A DNA stretch of 31,208 nt, taken from IMG/VR virus record IMGVR_UViG_3300035220_000236, positions 1-31,208 of that record. One strand, written 5' to 3'. A program made the position numbers and the translations under genes. The stretch is from a virus. Under the pieces are notes generated by a model that did no database searches, was not told the origin of the DNA, and saw only the letters and a program-made list of their open reading frames with translations. Positions 8,526 through 16,761 of the stretch are shown in pieces. Numbering within the stretch: the stretch's first letter is position 1; each line of letters begins with the position of its first letter.

Positions 8526-9293
8526 GAAACAAAAGAAAAGAAAAGTTCCGAAGTTAAAAATACTTGGGAATATAAAGATAGAAATTATTATTTAAAAGGT
8601 AATAAACAACCTTTAACATACACATTGCCAAGTAGGCATTCAGCTAGATATCCTTTAGTTTGGTTTGACAAAGAAATGGGTTACGAAAGAGAACTGAGAT
8701 ATGCCTCTAATCATAACAGTGTTTTTGTTGATGAACAAAAAGGATCTGTAACTTTAAAACATATAGTTTTTGAAAAAGGACATTTAACTGTTCCCAAAGA
8801 AAAAAGAAGTTTACAAGAATTTTTAATAAAACACCCTCACAACGGTGTTATATTTAAAGAATTTGACAAAGTTGTGGAAGCTGAAGATCAATTCGACTTT
8901 ATGGAACTAGAAATAGCGGCATTAAATATGGCTTATGAAATGGAAGTAGATAAAGCTGAAGCTATATTGAGAGTTGAAAAAGGTTCTACTGTAAATTCAA
9001 TGAGTTCTAAAGAATTAAAAAGAGACTTGCTATTGTTTGCGAAGCAAAATCCATCTTTATTTATTAGTTTAGCTGAAGATGAAAATGTAGAGTTAAGAAA
9101 TTTTGCAATTAAAGCAGTGGAAGCTAATATAATAAAATTAGATTCTGATCAAAGAACGGTTAAATGGACTGCTAATGGGCGTAAGCTAATGACAGTACCA
9201 TTTGATGAAAACCCGTATTCAGCTATGGCTTCGTGGTTTAAAACAGACGAAGGTGTTGAAGTCTATAAATCTATAGATAAAAAACTTAAATAA
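8523..9293 (+). CDS. Conserved phage structural-module protein, function unknown
   Basis: 256 residues, hydrophilic, no membrane segment. The N-terminal half looks beta-rich and aromatic (WEYKDRNYYLKG, YPLVWFDKEMGYERELRY). The middle holds an acidic helix (FDFMELEIAALNMAYEMEVD). The C-terminal half is helical, then ends with a Trp-containing basic stretch (RTVKWTANGRKL). The gene is isolated between two intrinsic terminators, so it is likely transcribed from its own promoter or by read-through. I recognise it as a family often lying between head and connector genes in marine phages, but know no assigned role; head completion or tail-assembly chaperoning would fit the place. No catalytic motif is visible. 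Confidence 0.88.
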   Translation: METKEKKSSEVKNTWEYKDRNYYLKGNKQPLTYTLPSRHSARYPLVWFDKEMGYERELRYASNHNSVFVDEQKGSVTLKHIVFEKGHLTVPKEKRSLQEFLIKHPHNGVIFKEFDKVVEAEDQFDFMELEIAALNMAYEMEVDKAEAILRVEKGSTVNSMSSKELKRDLLLFAKQNPSLFISLAEDENVELRNFAIKAVEANIIKLDSDQRTVKWTANGRKLMTVPFDENPYSAMASWFKTDEGVEVYKSIDKKLK

Positions 9294-9308
9294 CAAGTGA
9301 TTATAAAT

Positions 9309-9339
9309 AAGGGTGGTTTTATCGCCACCCTTTTTTTTT
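9309..9339 (+). terminator. Rho-independent terminator before the connector genes
   Basis: GGGTGG (9311-9316) pairs with CCACCC (9325-9330) around an eight-base loop, extended by two A-T pairs and followed by nine T residues (9331-9339). A GTG inside this stem (9313) is in frame with the next gene but is not a credible start. Confidence 0.92.
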
Positions 9340-9351
9340 AAAAATATTAAA

Positions 9352-10437
9352 ATGGCAATAAACGTAAACACGGTATATACCACTGTATTAACCATATTAA
9401 ATAAAGAACAAAGAGGTTATTTAACACCTTACGAGTTTAATAATATAGCTAATCAAGTTCAGTTACAAATCTTTGAAAAGTTTTTTGAAGATTACAACCA
9501 ATATATACGTATGCCAAAAACAGATGTTGAATTTGCATCTAGAATGGATCATACAAGAGAAGAGTTTCAAGTGTTTGAAAAAACAGAGTTTTCAGATAAC
9601 ACCACTCCACCAACCTCTAATGTTTATGATCAACCATCAGATTTGTATAGATTTGGGAGCGCTTTTTACACAAAAGCAAATGGAGCTCCAGAAATATCTA
9701 TAATGAGTAAAAGAGACTATAAAGAACAAACACTTTCTCCTCTATTACAACCTTCCTTAAACTTTCCTATAGCTACATATCAGCAAGATCAATTAACAGT
9801 ATACCCAGCGCTTTCTTCTTTTTCTAATCAAGACGTTGAGTTTAATTATATAAGAAAACCTAAACTAGCTAGATGGGGTTATTCAACTGGGTCTTTAAAT
9901 CAATTTGTTTATGATCCTACTGTTTTTAATCCAACTTCTCTTAATAGTAGTGGTAATTTATTAAATAGTATAAATCCTAACTTAACAAATGGTATACAGC
10001 AACAATTAATAGTGAAGCCAGGAGATCCTGCAGATCCAGCTGTAACTATAACTACTTTAAATCCTAATGCTACAGGTTTAGAAATTTTTCTTAACATAGG
10101 CTTTAGTAGTGGTATAGAAGGATTAACTATTAGCAATCCTGGAACTGGATATACCGTTGGAGACAAAATAACTTTTGAAGCATTAAATTCAAGTCAACCA
10201 TTTACATCAACCCCATCGGGAGGCACGGATAGTGTCAATGCTGTTTGTACTTTAGCACAAGCTAACTTTAATGGAGGTAGTACATTTGGTTCTACTAATT
10301 TTGAGATAAGTGATTCTATGCAGACTGAGGTTATTTTAGAAGTATTAAAATATGCTGGAGTAATAATAAGAGATCCTCAAATAATACAAGCAGTTTCTCA
10401 AGAACTAGCACAAGACGAAGTAAATTCAAAAAGATAA
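9352..10437 (+). CDS. Connector/ring (head-tail adaptor) protein with GxGYxxGD module
   Basis: 361 residues from the ATG at 9352. A longer reading from GTG 9313 would begin inside a terminator stem and add hydrophobic residues unlike the family. The N-terminus (NKEQRGYLTPYEFN, residues 17-30) is a helical motif I recognise from the first ring/adaptor gene after the head genes in marine podoviruses. Residues about 215-310 differ in texture: they are Gly/Thr/Asn-rich and include ISNPGTGYTVGDKITFEA (260-277), apparently an inserted beta module. The protein then returns to a helical C-terminus (TEVILEVLKYAGVIIRD) that would normally follow the core. The next gene starts three bases after the stop codon, suggesting coupled translation. 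The role as a dodecameric ring below the portal is inferred. Confidence 0.85.
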   Translation: MAINVNTVYTTVLTILNKEQRGYLTPYEFNNIANQVQLQIFEKFFEDYNQYIRMPKTDVEFASRMDHTREEFQVFEKTEFSDNTTPPTSNVYDQPSDLYRFGSAFYTKANGAPEISIMSKRDYKEQTLSPLLQPSLNFPIATYQQDQLTVYPALSSFSNQDVEFNYIRKPKLARWGYSTGSLNQFVYDPTVFNPTSLNSSGNLLNSINPNLTNGIQQQLIVKPGDPADPAVTITTLNPNATGLEIFLNIGFSSGIEGLTISNPGTGYTVGDKITFEALNSSQPFTSTPSGGTDSVNAVCTLAQANFNGGSTFGSTNFEISDSMQTEVILEVLKYAGVIIRDPQIIQAVSQELAQDEVNSKR

Positions 10438-10440
10438 TAA

Positions 10441-11862
10441 ATGGGACTAATAAAACAAACAAACGCTGAATACTACTCTGGTCAACAAGCCTTATTTGGA
10501 ACTGACGCTAGTATAAGTTTTAGAGTTGATTATACTGACACAAGTTACGGAGGTAATCCAACATTAGTAGCATTTGGAGATACTGCCACTGTTTCTCTTA
10601 CCGGCGGTAGCGGTACAGGAGCTACAGGATTTTTTAGATATAATGCTGCGACTTCTTTTATAAAAATAGTAACTGGAGGATCTGGTTATAAGTTTGGAGA
10701 TGTACTATCAATAGCTGGAGATAATGTTGTTTTTTCTGGTACTGCCACTCTTACTTTGAGCAATTCTCAACCAGTTGGTAATGCACTTTTTACAACAACT
10801 TTAAATCAAGATTTAATTGGTAGAACTTCTACCACTAATAATAATTTTAATATAAGAATAGATGGTGTAGTTCTTGATGTTTCAAATTATACTGTTCCAA
10901 CACCTAAAACTTTTGATATAAAAGTTCTTACAACAGGTAATGTATCTATACTACCCAGCACAAGCGTATTAGTTGAATTAATAACACCTACTATATGGGA
11001 AAACTATGGCAATTATGCTTATACAAGCTTAATTGATATTGTAAACAATTTTATGGTTGCTTATGTTGGTATGGATAAATTGATACCTAGATGTAAAAGA
11101 TCTGATATTGTATTTCATGCTAAAAGAGGTTTACAAGAGTTTTCTTATGATACGTTAAAAAGTGTTAAATCACAAGAATTAAATATACCACCAAGTTTAT
11201 CTGTTATAATACCTCAAGATTATGTTAATTATGTTCAAATGTCATGGGTAGATAGCAGTGGTGTTAAACATATAATATATCCTACTACACTAACTAGTAA
11301 CCCAAAAACTACTCCAATACAAGATGCTGCTGGAGTTCCTATACAAGATAACTTTGAAGCAAACTTACAAGCTGCTCAGTCATTAACTAATGAAAGATGG
11401 GCTAATAACGACAACTTAAATATAACAGGCCAATTAACAAATGAAATACTTGATCAAGCTAATGTTTATGATTGGAATTGGTGGAAAATGGCTTATGGAC
11501 AAAGATATGGTTTAGAACCTGAAGTATCTCAAAAAAATGGTTGGTTTACTATAAACGAAAGAGAAGGTAAGTTTAGTTTTTCTAGTGGATTAGCTGGTAA
11601 ATTAATAATATTAGAATATATATCAGATGGTTTAGCTTACGATATGGATTCTAAGATACCTAAGATGGCCGAGGAAGCGTTATATATGCATATAGCTTAT
11701 TCTATATTAGCTGGAAGATCTAATGTCCAAGAATACATTGTTCAAAGATATAAAAAAGAAAGAAGAGCACAATTGAGAAATGCAAAAATAAGATTAAGTA
11801 ATATTAAACTTGAAGAATTTACTCAAGTAATGAGAGGTAAATCTAAATGGATTAAACATTAA
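10441..11862 (+). CDS. Second connector/ring or tail-tube protein with GxGYxxGD module
   Basis: 473 residues. The N-terminal 200 residues are Gly/Thr/Asn-rich beta sequence containing TGGSGYKFGDVLSIAGD (78-94). The C-terminal part is the conserved core: CKRSDIVFHAKRGLQEFSYD (about 217-236), then beta strands with IPQDYVNYVQMSW, and a basic C-terminal helix pair. The core pattern is one I associate with ring/tail-tube proteins between adaptor and nozzle genes in crAss-like and marine podoviruses, roughly the position of T7 gp11/gp12. The beta extension could decorate the neck. Its module is closest to the one in the 667-residue protein, sharing GGSGY, GD and SG in the same order. It is translationally close to both neighbours. 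Confidence 0.82.
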   Translation: MGLIKQTNAEYYSGQQALFGTDASISFRVDYTDTSYGGNPTLVAFGDTATVSLTGGSGTGATGFFRYNAATSFIKIVTGGSGYKFGDVLSIAGDNVVFSGTATLTLSNSQPVGNALFTTTLNQDLIGRTSTTNNNFNIRIDGVVLDVSNYTVPTPKTFDIKVLTTGNVSILPSTSVLVELITPTIWENYGNYAYTSLIDIVNNFMVAYVGMDKLIPRCKRSDIVFHAKRGLQEFSYDTLKSVKSQELNIPPSLSVIIPQDYVNYVQMSWVDSSGVKHIIYPTTLTSNPKTTPIQDAAGVPIQDNFEANLQAAQSLTNERWANNDNLNITGQLTNEILDQANVYDWNWWKMAYGQRYGLEPEVSQKNGWFTINEREGKFSFSSGLAGKLIILEYISDGLAYDMDSKIPKMAEEALYMHIAYSILAGRSNVQEYIVQRYKKERRAQLRNAKIRLSNIKLEEFTQVMRGKSKWIKH

Positions 11863-11864
11863 AT

Positions 11865-14800
11865 ATGGCTAAAACTAGAAATACTTTTATCAAGTCTAAA
11901 ATGAATAGAGACTTAGATCAAAGGCTTTTACCTAACGGTGAATATAGGGAAGCTTTAAATATTCAAGTTAGTCAATCAGAAGGTGCAGACGTAGGTACAC
12001 TATCAAATTCGCTAGGTAATACACTTATTTCTGACTTTGGACTAAAAGACGATTGCAATGCTAAAATTATAGGAATATATGCAGATGAAAAAGATAAAAA
12101 TATATTTATTTTTATAACTAATTTTATAGACACTTCTAATACAGGTTTAACAAGTTATCCTCCACCTACAGTTATTAACCAAATATGGGTTAGAAACATA
12201 GATTCTAACACCGATACTAAGTTGGTAGAAGGGCAATTTTTAAATTTTTCTATAACACATCCTATTATTAGTGTAAATTTACTTCAAGATTTATTATTTT
12301 TTACAGACAACAGGAACCAACCTAGAAAAATTAATTATAAAAATGCAAATCCTAGTAGCTCAACTTCACCTACTTACTACACGAATGAAGATCAAATATG
12401 CGTAGCTAAATACGCTCCTTGTGATACTATAAATTTATTAAAAGATTTTATAGTAACTTACTCTATTATATCTAGCGGAGGTGGAGTTCCTGGATCAAAT
12501 GCTCAATATAAAGTAGGTGATATATTGCCTACTATATCTCAAAATGGGTTTGGTCAAGGATTGTTTGTTGAAATTCTTCAAATTACTGGGACTGGTAACA
12601 TAAGACAATTAAGATTTGTTAGCCAAGGGTTTGGATATGTAACTGGAGAAAGAGTTAAAATAAATCCTAGAGCTGGCAGCGCTGAAATTGAACTCACTGT
12701 AGAAAACCAGTCTTCAATGAAAAATAAATGTGATAAAGACTTACCTGAGACATTCACATTTACCATAGGTTCACAGTACACAATAACATCTGGTCTTCCA
12801 TTTCAACAAGAATCAGCATTATTAACCGATGGCCCAAAATGGCTTGGCTCTACTGTTAGTTTTACCGATAGTGCTGGTTTTGATGTAACTCCTGATGGTG
12901 CTTATGTTTCAGGTCTTGATAGTCAAGGACAAGGTGGCGTTATAATCACATGGCCTTACTGGACAGCTGCTTCTGTAGATGGTACAGTAGTTCTTCCTGT
13001 AGGCAGTAAAATTAAATTTGGGTTAAATCCAGATTACGATGATCAATGGCCTGGAGATTGTGAATATCTAAAAGATAAATTTGTTAGATTTGCTTATAGA
13101 TTTAAATTTGACGATAATGAATATTCTTTAATATCACCTTTTACTCAAGCCTGTTTCATACCTAAACAAAATGGTTATTTTCTTGCTAAAGAAAAAGAAA
13201 CTGAGTCAGTTCAATCTTTAATAAAAACAGGCTCAGGTAGTGGCTACGTGGTGGGTGATACTAGCGATATAACAGATTCTAGTGGAAACAATTCAGCACA
13301 AGCTAGAATAACTGATGCATCTGGAAATACAGAAATAATAAACGGAGGTGATGGGTATACAAATGGAGGTGTTGCTAGCTTATCATTATCAGGTGGAACT
13401 GGAGCTTCTTATACAATAAATACTTTTGCAAATATTACCGACGCACAAACTGCTTTTGAGTCTACAGAAAATCCTATTTTTGAAAATTCTGTAAATAGTG
13501 TCGCGTTACAAATTCCTTGTCCTATATTTTTAGGAGGAACTTCTTTTTCTAACACTTGGAATAATGCTGCGGAGTTAATGCACATAACCGATATAGAAAT
13601 AATTTACAAAGATGATTCTGAAGAAGTATTAAAAGTAGTAGAAAGCATACCTGTATCCACATTAGTTAATTTGAAACAGCCTTTCTTAGATTACGAATAT
13701 AAATCAACTATACCTATAAAAGCTTTAGATCCAGACGAAACAATTAGGGTAAGCGACAAAGTACCAGTAAGGGCTTTAGCTCAAGAGGTTTCTGGAAATA
13801 GAATTATATATGGTAATTATGTAGATGGACATACTAGTAATGCCACATTAGATTATGAGTTAGCTAGTGGAGCTAAGTTTCCAACAACAACACCTTTCTT
13901 TTCAACACTGGAAAAAGAGTATCAAAACCATACTTTAAAACAAAACAGAAGTTACCAAGTAGGTATAGTGCTAGCTGATAGGTATGGTAGACAGTCTGAT
14001 GTTGTTTTAGCACAAAATGCTGACTCTGTTAGCGGGTTTGGTACAGACACTATATACGGATCTTCAACAACTTTCCACCCATTTTATAATATAAACCCTG
14101 GATTAATAAACGGAACTACTACTTGGCCTGGGGATTGTTTAAAAATACAGTTTAATTCATTAGTTCCTGAAAACAATGGGTTACTTGGTTATCCAGGTCT
14201 TTTCGTGGCTCCAACACAAGCTTTTGTAAATTCTTTTGCTCCAGGTGGTCCATACATCGTAAGCGGTAGATATCCTTTAAGTCCCGTTGTTGCAGCGGCA
14301 ACAACTACTAATGGTTCAGGAGTTGGTTTAACTGTTGATTATTGGACTTCTCAAATAACTCCTGGTGTGATGGGTCCTAATGCGCCAATAATAAATAACC
14401 CTGGTTTTGGATACCAAGACGGTGATATTATTAATATTACTAGCAATGTATCTCCACCACCAAGCAACTTTAATTCCGCTAGTTTTATATTAAGAACTGA
14501 AGTTGTTCCTAACTTAACTGGTTGGTATAGTTATAGAGTAGTTGTTAAGCAACAAGAGCAAGACTATTACAATGTATATCTTCCAGGTATAGTAAATGGT
14601 ACTTTAAGAGCTGGAGAATCAAGTAGCGCGGATACTGCTACTTTAAGTCTTTATGGAGATAATATAAATAAAATACCTAAAGACTTAACTGATGTTGGGC
14701 CTACACAAACATCATTTAGAACTTCTGACGAGTCTTTAAGTTTAAGAGTTCAAAACGTTTTTAATAATAAAATATCAAGGCAATTCTTTCCCGGAACTGA

Positions 14801-16712
14801 AACTGAAAATGTAGTTACTTTATCTGAGCTTAGTGATCTAGGTTTTGTTTTATCTAGAACCACTTTAGCTATTTCTGGAGCATATCCTACTGGAAATCAA
14901 CAAATAGGTTTTACAACATTCAATGAAAATGTTTCTAATGGCTCCGCAGTTGTTATACAAGACAATAATGGAAAAATAGTTTATAGTGCTTCTGATGGCA
15001 TATATATAAGAACTTATTTTGAAGATACAAATCCAGTAGCTAGTGCAATTTTAAATAAATCAGTTATTCTTCCAATTGGTGGCACTTATACAGCTATAAT
15101 AAGTCCTGCTGGAGTAATATACAATGGCGAAAATAATCCTGTGGTAGGCAGTTTACAGACCTCTGCGTCTATTGGTGTTTCTGAAGAAAATAATTTTATA
15201 CCAATACTTTCAGTTTTTGAAACTGCTCCAATTCAGTCTCAATTAGAAATTTTTTATGAAACTAGTTCTTCAGGTACTATAACTTCTTTAAATGAGTTAA
15301 TAACAGAGGGAAGTGTAGGTGGAATAAGCTTAGCTGGAATATCACCTATTTTGTCAAGCACTGTTTTATTTAATGAAACTAAATTAGGTTCATATTTAGT
15401 TACAGATCCTTTTACTCCTTTAGATTTTAATAATGACCCTATAAACGATCAAGCTGCTTTAGGCGAAATTGTAAGTGTTTTTGATGACAATCAAACTTCA
15501 AGAATTAACGAATTTAAAATAGATGGACCAAGCACTAGTAACGGCAGTTTTACAATAAGCACTAATAATGCTAGTAATGCTGGGTATTATCGTGGTACTA
15601 GCCCTAATCCATCAACTTTTAATGTTACTGCTAAGATAATTAGCCAGGGAGCAAGTGTTTTTAAATCATTTCAACTTGAATTAGGTAACTCTGCACCTGT
15701 GTATGGTCCATCAAGACATGCACAACCTAATCCACTTTTAGGAACTAACTACACAAGTAGTTTAAATGGAACTCCATCACAGCCTAACATGCCACTTTTG
15801 CAGGCTTTTCCAACTAATGCTCAACTAGTAGGTCCTCTTGGAATGGTAAGACCATTTTCACAATCATCTCGAGATAGTGATTATGGTGTAAAATTTGATG
15901 CTAGCTTCATAGCTTTTAATGGAAGTGCAGATAAAAGACCAACACAAAATATTACTCCAGGAAGTTATTTATCACAGTATCCTTTATTACAAGAAAGTCT
16001 TGCTACTAGAGAAATAACTTGGGAACTGCTGGAGTGGGTAATAGGACCAAATACTTACGGTCGCAATTTAAATAATCAACCAAATACTTTTGTAACAATA
16101 CCAGACCAAAATGGTAATCCTATATCTGTACCAACCAGTGATATAGAAGGAGATTTTCCTACTGTAATACTAGGACCAGATCCAACACAAGAACCAAGAA
16201 CCCAAAATTACCAAATAAGAATTGGTGATGACTATATGCAAAGATCTGATCGACTAAAATTTGGTGGAATAACTGACAAAGACCAGATTGCATTTTCAGC
16301 ATCAGGGCTCTTTATAATGCCTGGTGGTAACGGAGGATTTATTTCTCCTGGAACTAGTGGTTTTTTACCTAGTGGCGCTGTAACAGACGTTGTTCAAGGT
16401 AATAAATGTAAAATATTTATTAGACCTTTAAGTGGTACTGTAGCGAACAATTTGACTTATGATCCAGATGGAGATCCTACCGGCGCACAATCAGCTATTG
16501 CTGGTGCTTTGAACTTTCTTGGCAATAATAATAATTTTTTAGGGAGTAACACTACTGCTGGTAATTTAAATCCATATCCAGTAGGTTCATTACCACTTGC
16601 CGCTTTTATAGGTAAAATAGAGTATAAAATAAAAATACAAGCAAGAGATGGTGGTAATTTTGTTGGAGAACCAAGTGTAATTACATTAATACAACAAGGT
16701 TTAAATCCTTAA
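11865..16712 (+). CDS. Large tail/nozzle protein with several GxGYxxGD modules
   Basis: 1,615 residues, beta-rich, with high Asn/Ser/Thr/Gly and little Lys or Cys. It begins with the conserved opening NTFIKSKMNRDLDQRLLPNG (residues 6-25), which I recognise from the large tail 'muzzle/nozzle' gene of marine podoviruses. Other recognisable blocks are FVRFAYRFKFDDNEYSLISP (about 406), NRIIYGNYVDGHTSN (about 645) and DRYGRQSDVVLAQ (about 705). Between them lie at least four or five GxGY-type modules, near nucleotides 12500, 12640, 13250, 13360 and 14410, which look like insertions into the conserved scaffold. The C-terminal third is Gly/Pro/Asn-rich and fibre-like. The next gene encodes a second nozzle-type protein. 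A role in closing the tail tip or host contact is inferred. Confidence 0.85.
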   Translation: MAKTRNTFIKSKMNRDLDQRLLPNGEYREALNIQVSQSEGADVGTLSNSLGNTLISDFGLKDDCNAKIIGIYADEKDKNIFIFITNFIDTSNTGLTSYPPPTVINQIWVRNIDSNTDTKLVEGQFLNFSITHPIISVNLLQDLLFFTDNRNQPRKINYKNANPSSSTSPTYYTNEDQICVAKYAPCDTINLLKDFIVTYSIISSGGGVPGSNAQYKVGDILPTISQNGFGQGLFVEILQITGTGNIRQLRFVSQGFGYVTGERVKINPRAGSAEIELTVENQSSMKNKCDKDLPETFTFTIGSQYTITSGLPFQQESALLTDGPKWLGSTVSFTDSAGFDVTPDGAYVSGLDSQGQGGVIITWPYWTAASVDGTVVLPVGSKIKFGLNPDYDDQWPGDCEYLKDKFVRFAYRFKFDDNEYSLISPFTQACFIPKQNGYFLAKEKETESVQSLIKTGSGSGYVVGDTSDITDSSGNNSAQARITDASGNTEIINGGDGYTNGGVASLSLSGGTGASYTINTFANITDAQTAFESTENPIFENSVNSVALQIPCPIFLGGTSFSNTWNNAAELMHITDIEIIYKDDSEEVLKVVESIPVSTLVNLKQPFLDYEYKSTIPIKALDPDETIRVSDKVPVRALAQEVSGNRIIYGNYVDGHTSNATLDYELASGAKFPTTTPFFSTLEKEYQNHTLKQNRSYQVGIVLADRYGRQSDVVLAQNADSVSGFGTDTIYGSSTTFHPFYNINPGLINGTTTWPGDCLKIQFNSLVPENNGLLGYPGLFVAPTQAFVNSFAPGGPYIVSGRYPLSPVVAAATTTNGSGVGLTVDYWTSQITPGVMGPNAPIINNPGFGYQDGDIINITSNVSPPPSNFNSASFILRTEVVPNLTGWYSYRVVVKQQEQDYYNVYLPGIVNGTLRAGESSSADTATLSLYGDNINKIPKDLTDVGPTQTSFRTSDESLSLRVQNVFNNKISRQFFPGTETENVVTLSELSDLGFVLSRTTLAISGAYPTGNQQIGFTTFNENVSNGSAVVIQDNNGKIVYSASDGIYIRTYFEDTNPVASAILNKSVILPIGGTYTAIISPAGVIYNGENNPVVGSLQTSASIGVSEENNFIPILSVFETAPIQSQLEIFYETSSSGTITSLNELITEGSVGGISLAGISPILSSTVLFNETKLGSYLVTDPFTPLDFNNDPINDQAALGEIVSVFDDNQTSRINEFKIDGPSTSNGSFTISTNNASNAGYYRGTSPNPSTFNVTAKIISQGASVFKSFQLELGNSAPVYGPSRHAQPNPLLGTNYTSSLNGTPSQPNMPLLQAFPTNAQLVGPLGMVRPFSQSSRDSDYGVKFDASFIAFNGSADKRPTQNITPGSYLSQYPLLQESLATREITWELLEWVIGPNTYGRNLNNQPNTFVTIPDQNGNPISVPTSDIEGDFPTVILGPDPTQEPRTQNYQIRIGDDYMQRSDRLKFGGITDKDQIAFSASGLFIMPGGNGGFISPGTSGFLPSGAVTDVVQGNKCKIFIRPLSGTVANNLTYDPDGDPTGAQSAIAGALNFLGNNNNFLGSNTTAGNLNPYPVGSLPLAAFIGKIEYKIKIQARDGGNFVGEPSVITLIQQGLNP

Positions 16713-16761
16713 TGTTGTATGCTGAGAATAGTAATAAATTTTATAAATAAGTGATAATAAT

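Noticed and set aside
9313-9351. GTG start adding 13 residues to the adaptor protein
   Set aside because: It lies in the stem of an intrinsic terminator. The ATG at 9352 has the usual A/T leader and gives the family N-terminus.
9302-16751. TATAAATAAG boxes at 9302 and 16742 resembling T4 late promoters, tempting to link to the sigma-2-like segment
   Set aside because: TATAAATA also occurs inside coding sequence (near 22751, 24414 and 27572), as expected in A/T-rich DNA. The 9302 copy runs into a terminator stem.
16713-16761. 49-base gap before the 667-residue gene as a promoter or hairpin region
   Set aside because: Only A/T-rich sequence, with no stem-loop or Bacteroidota-type TTTG/TAnnTTTG promoter pair visible.
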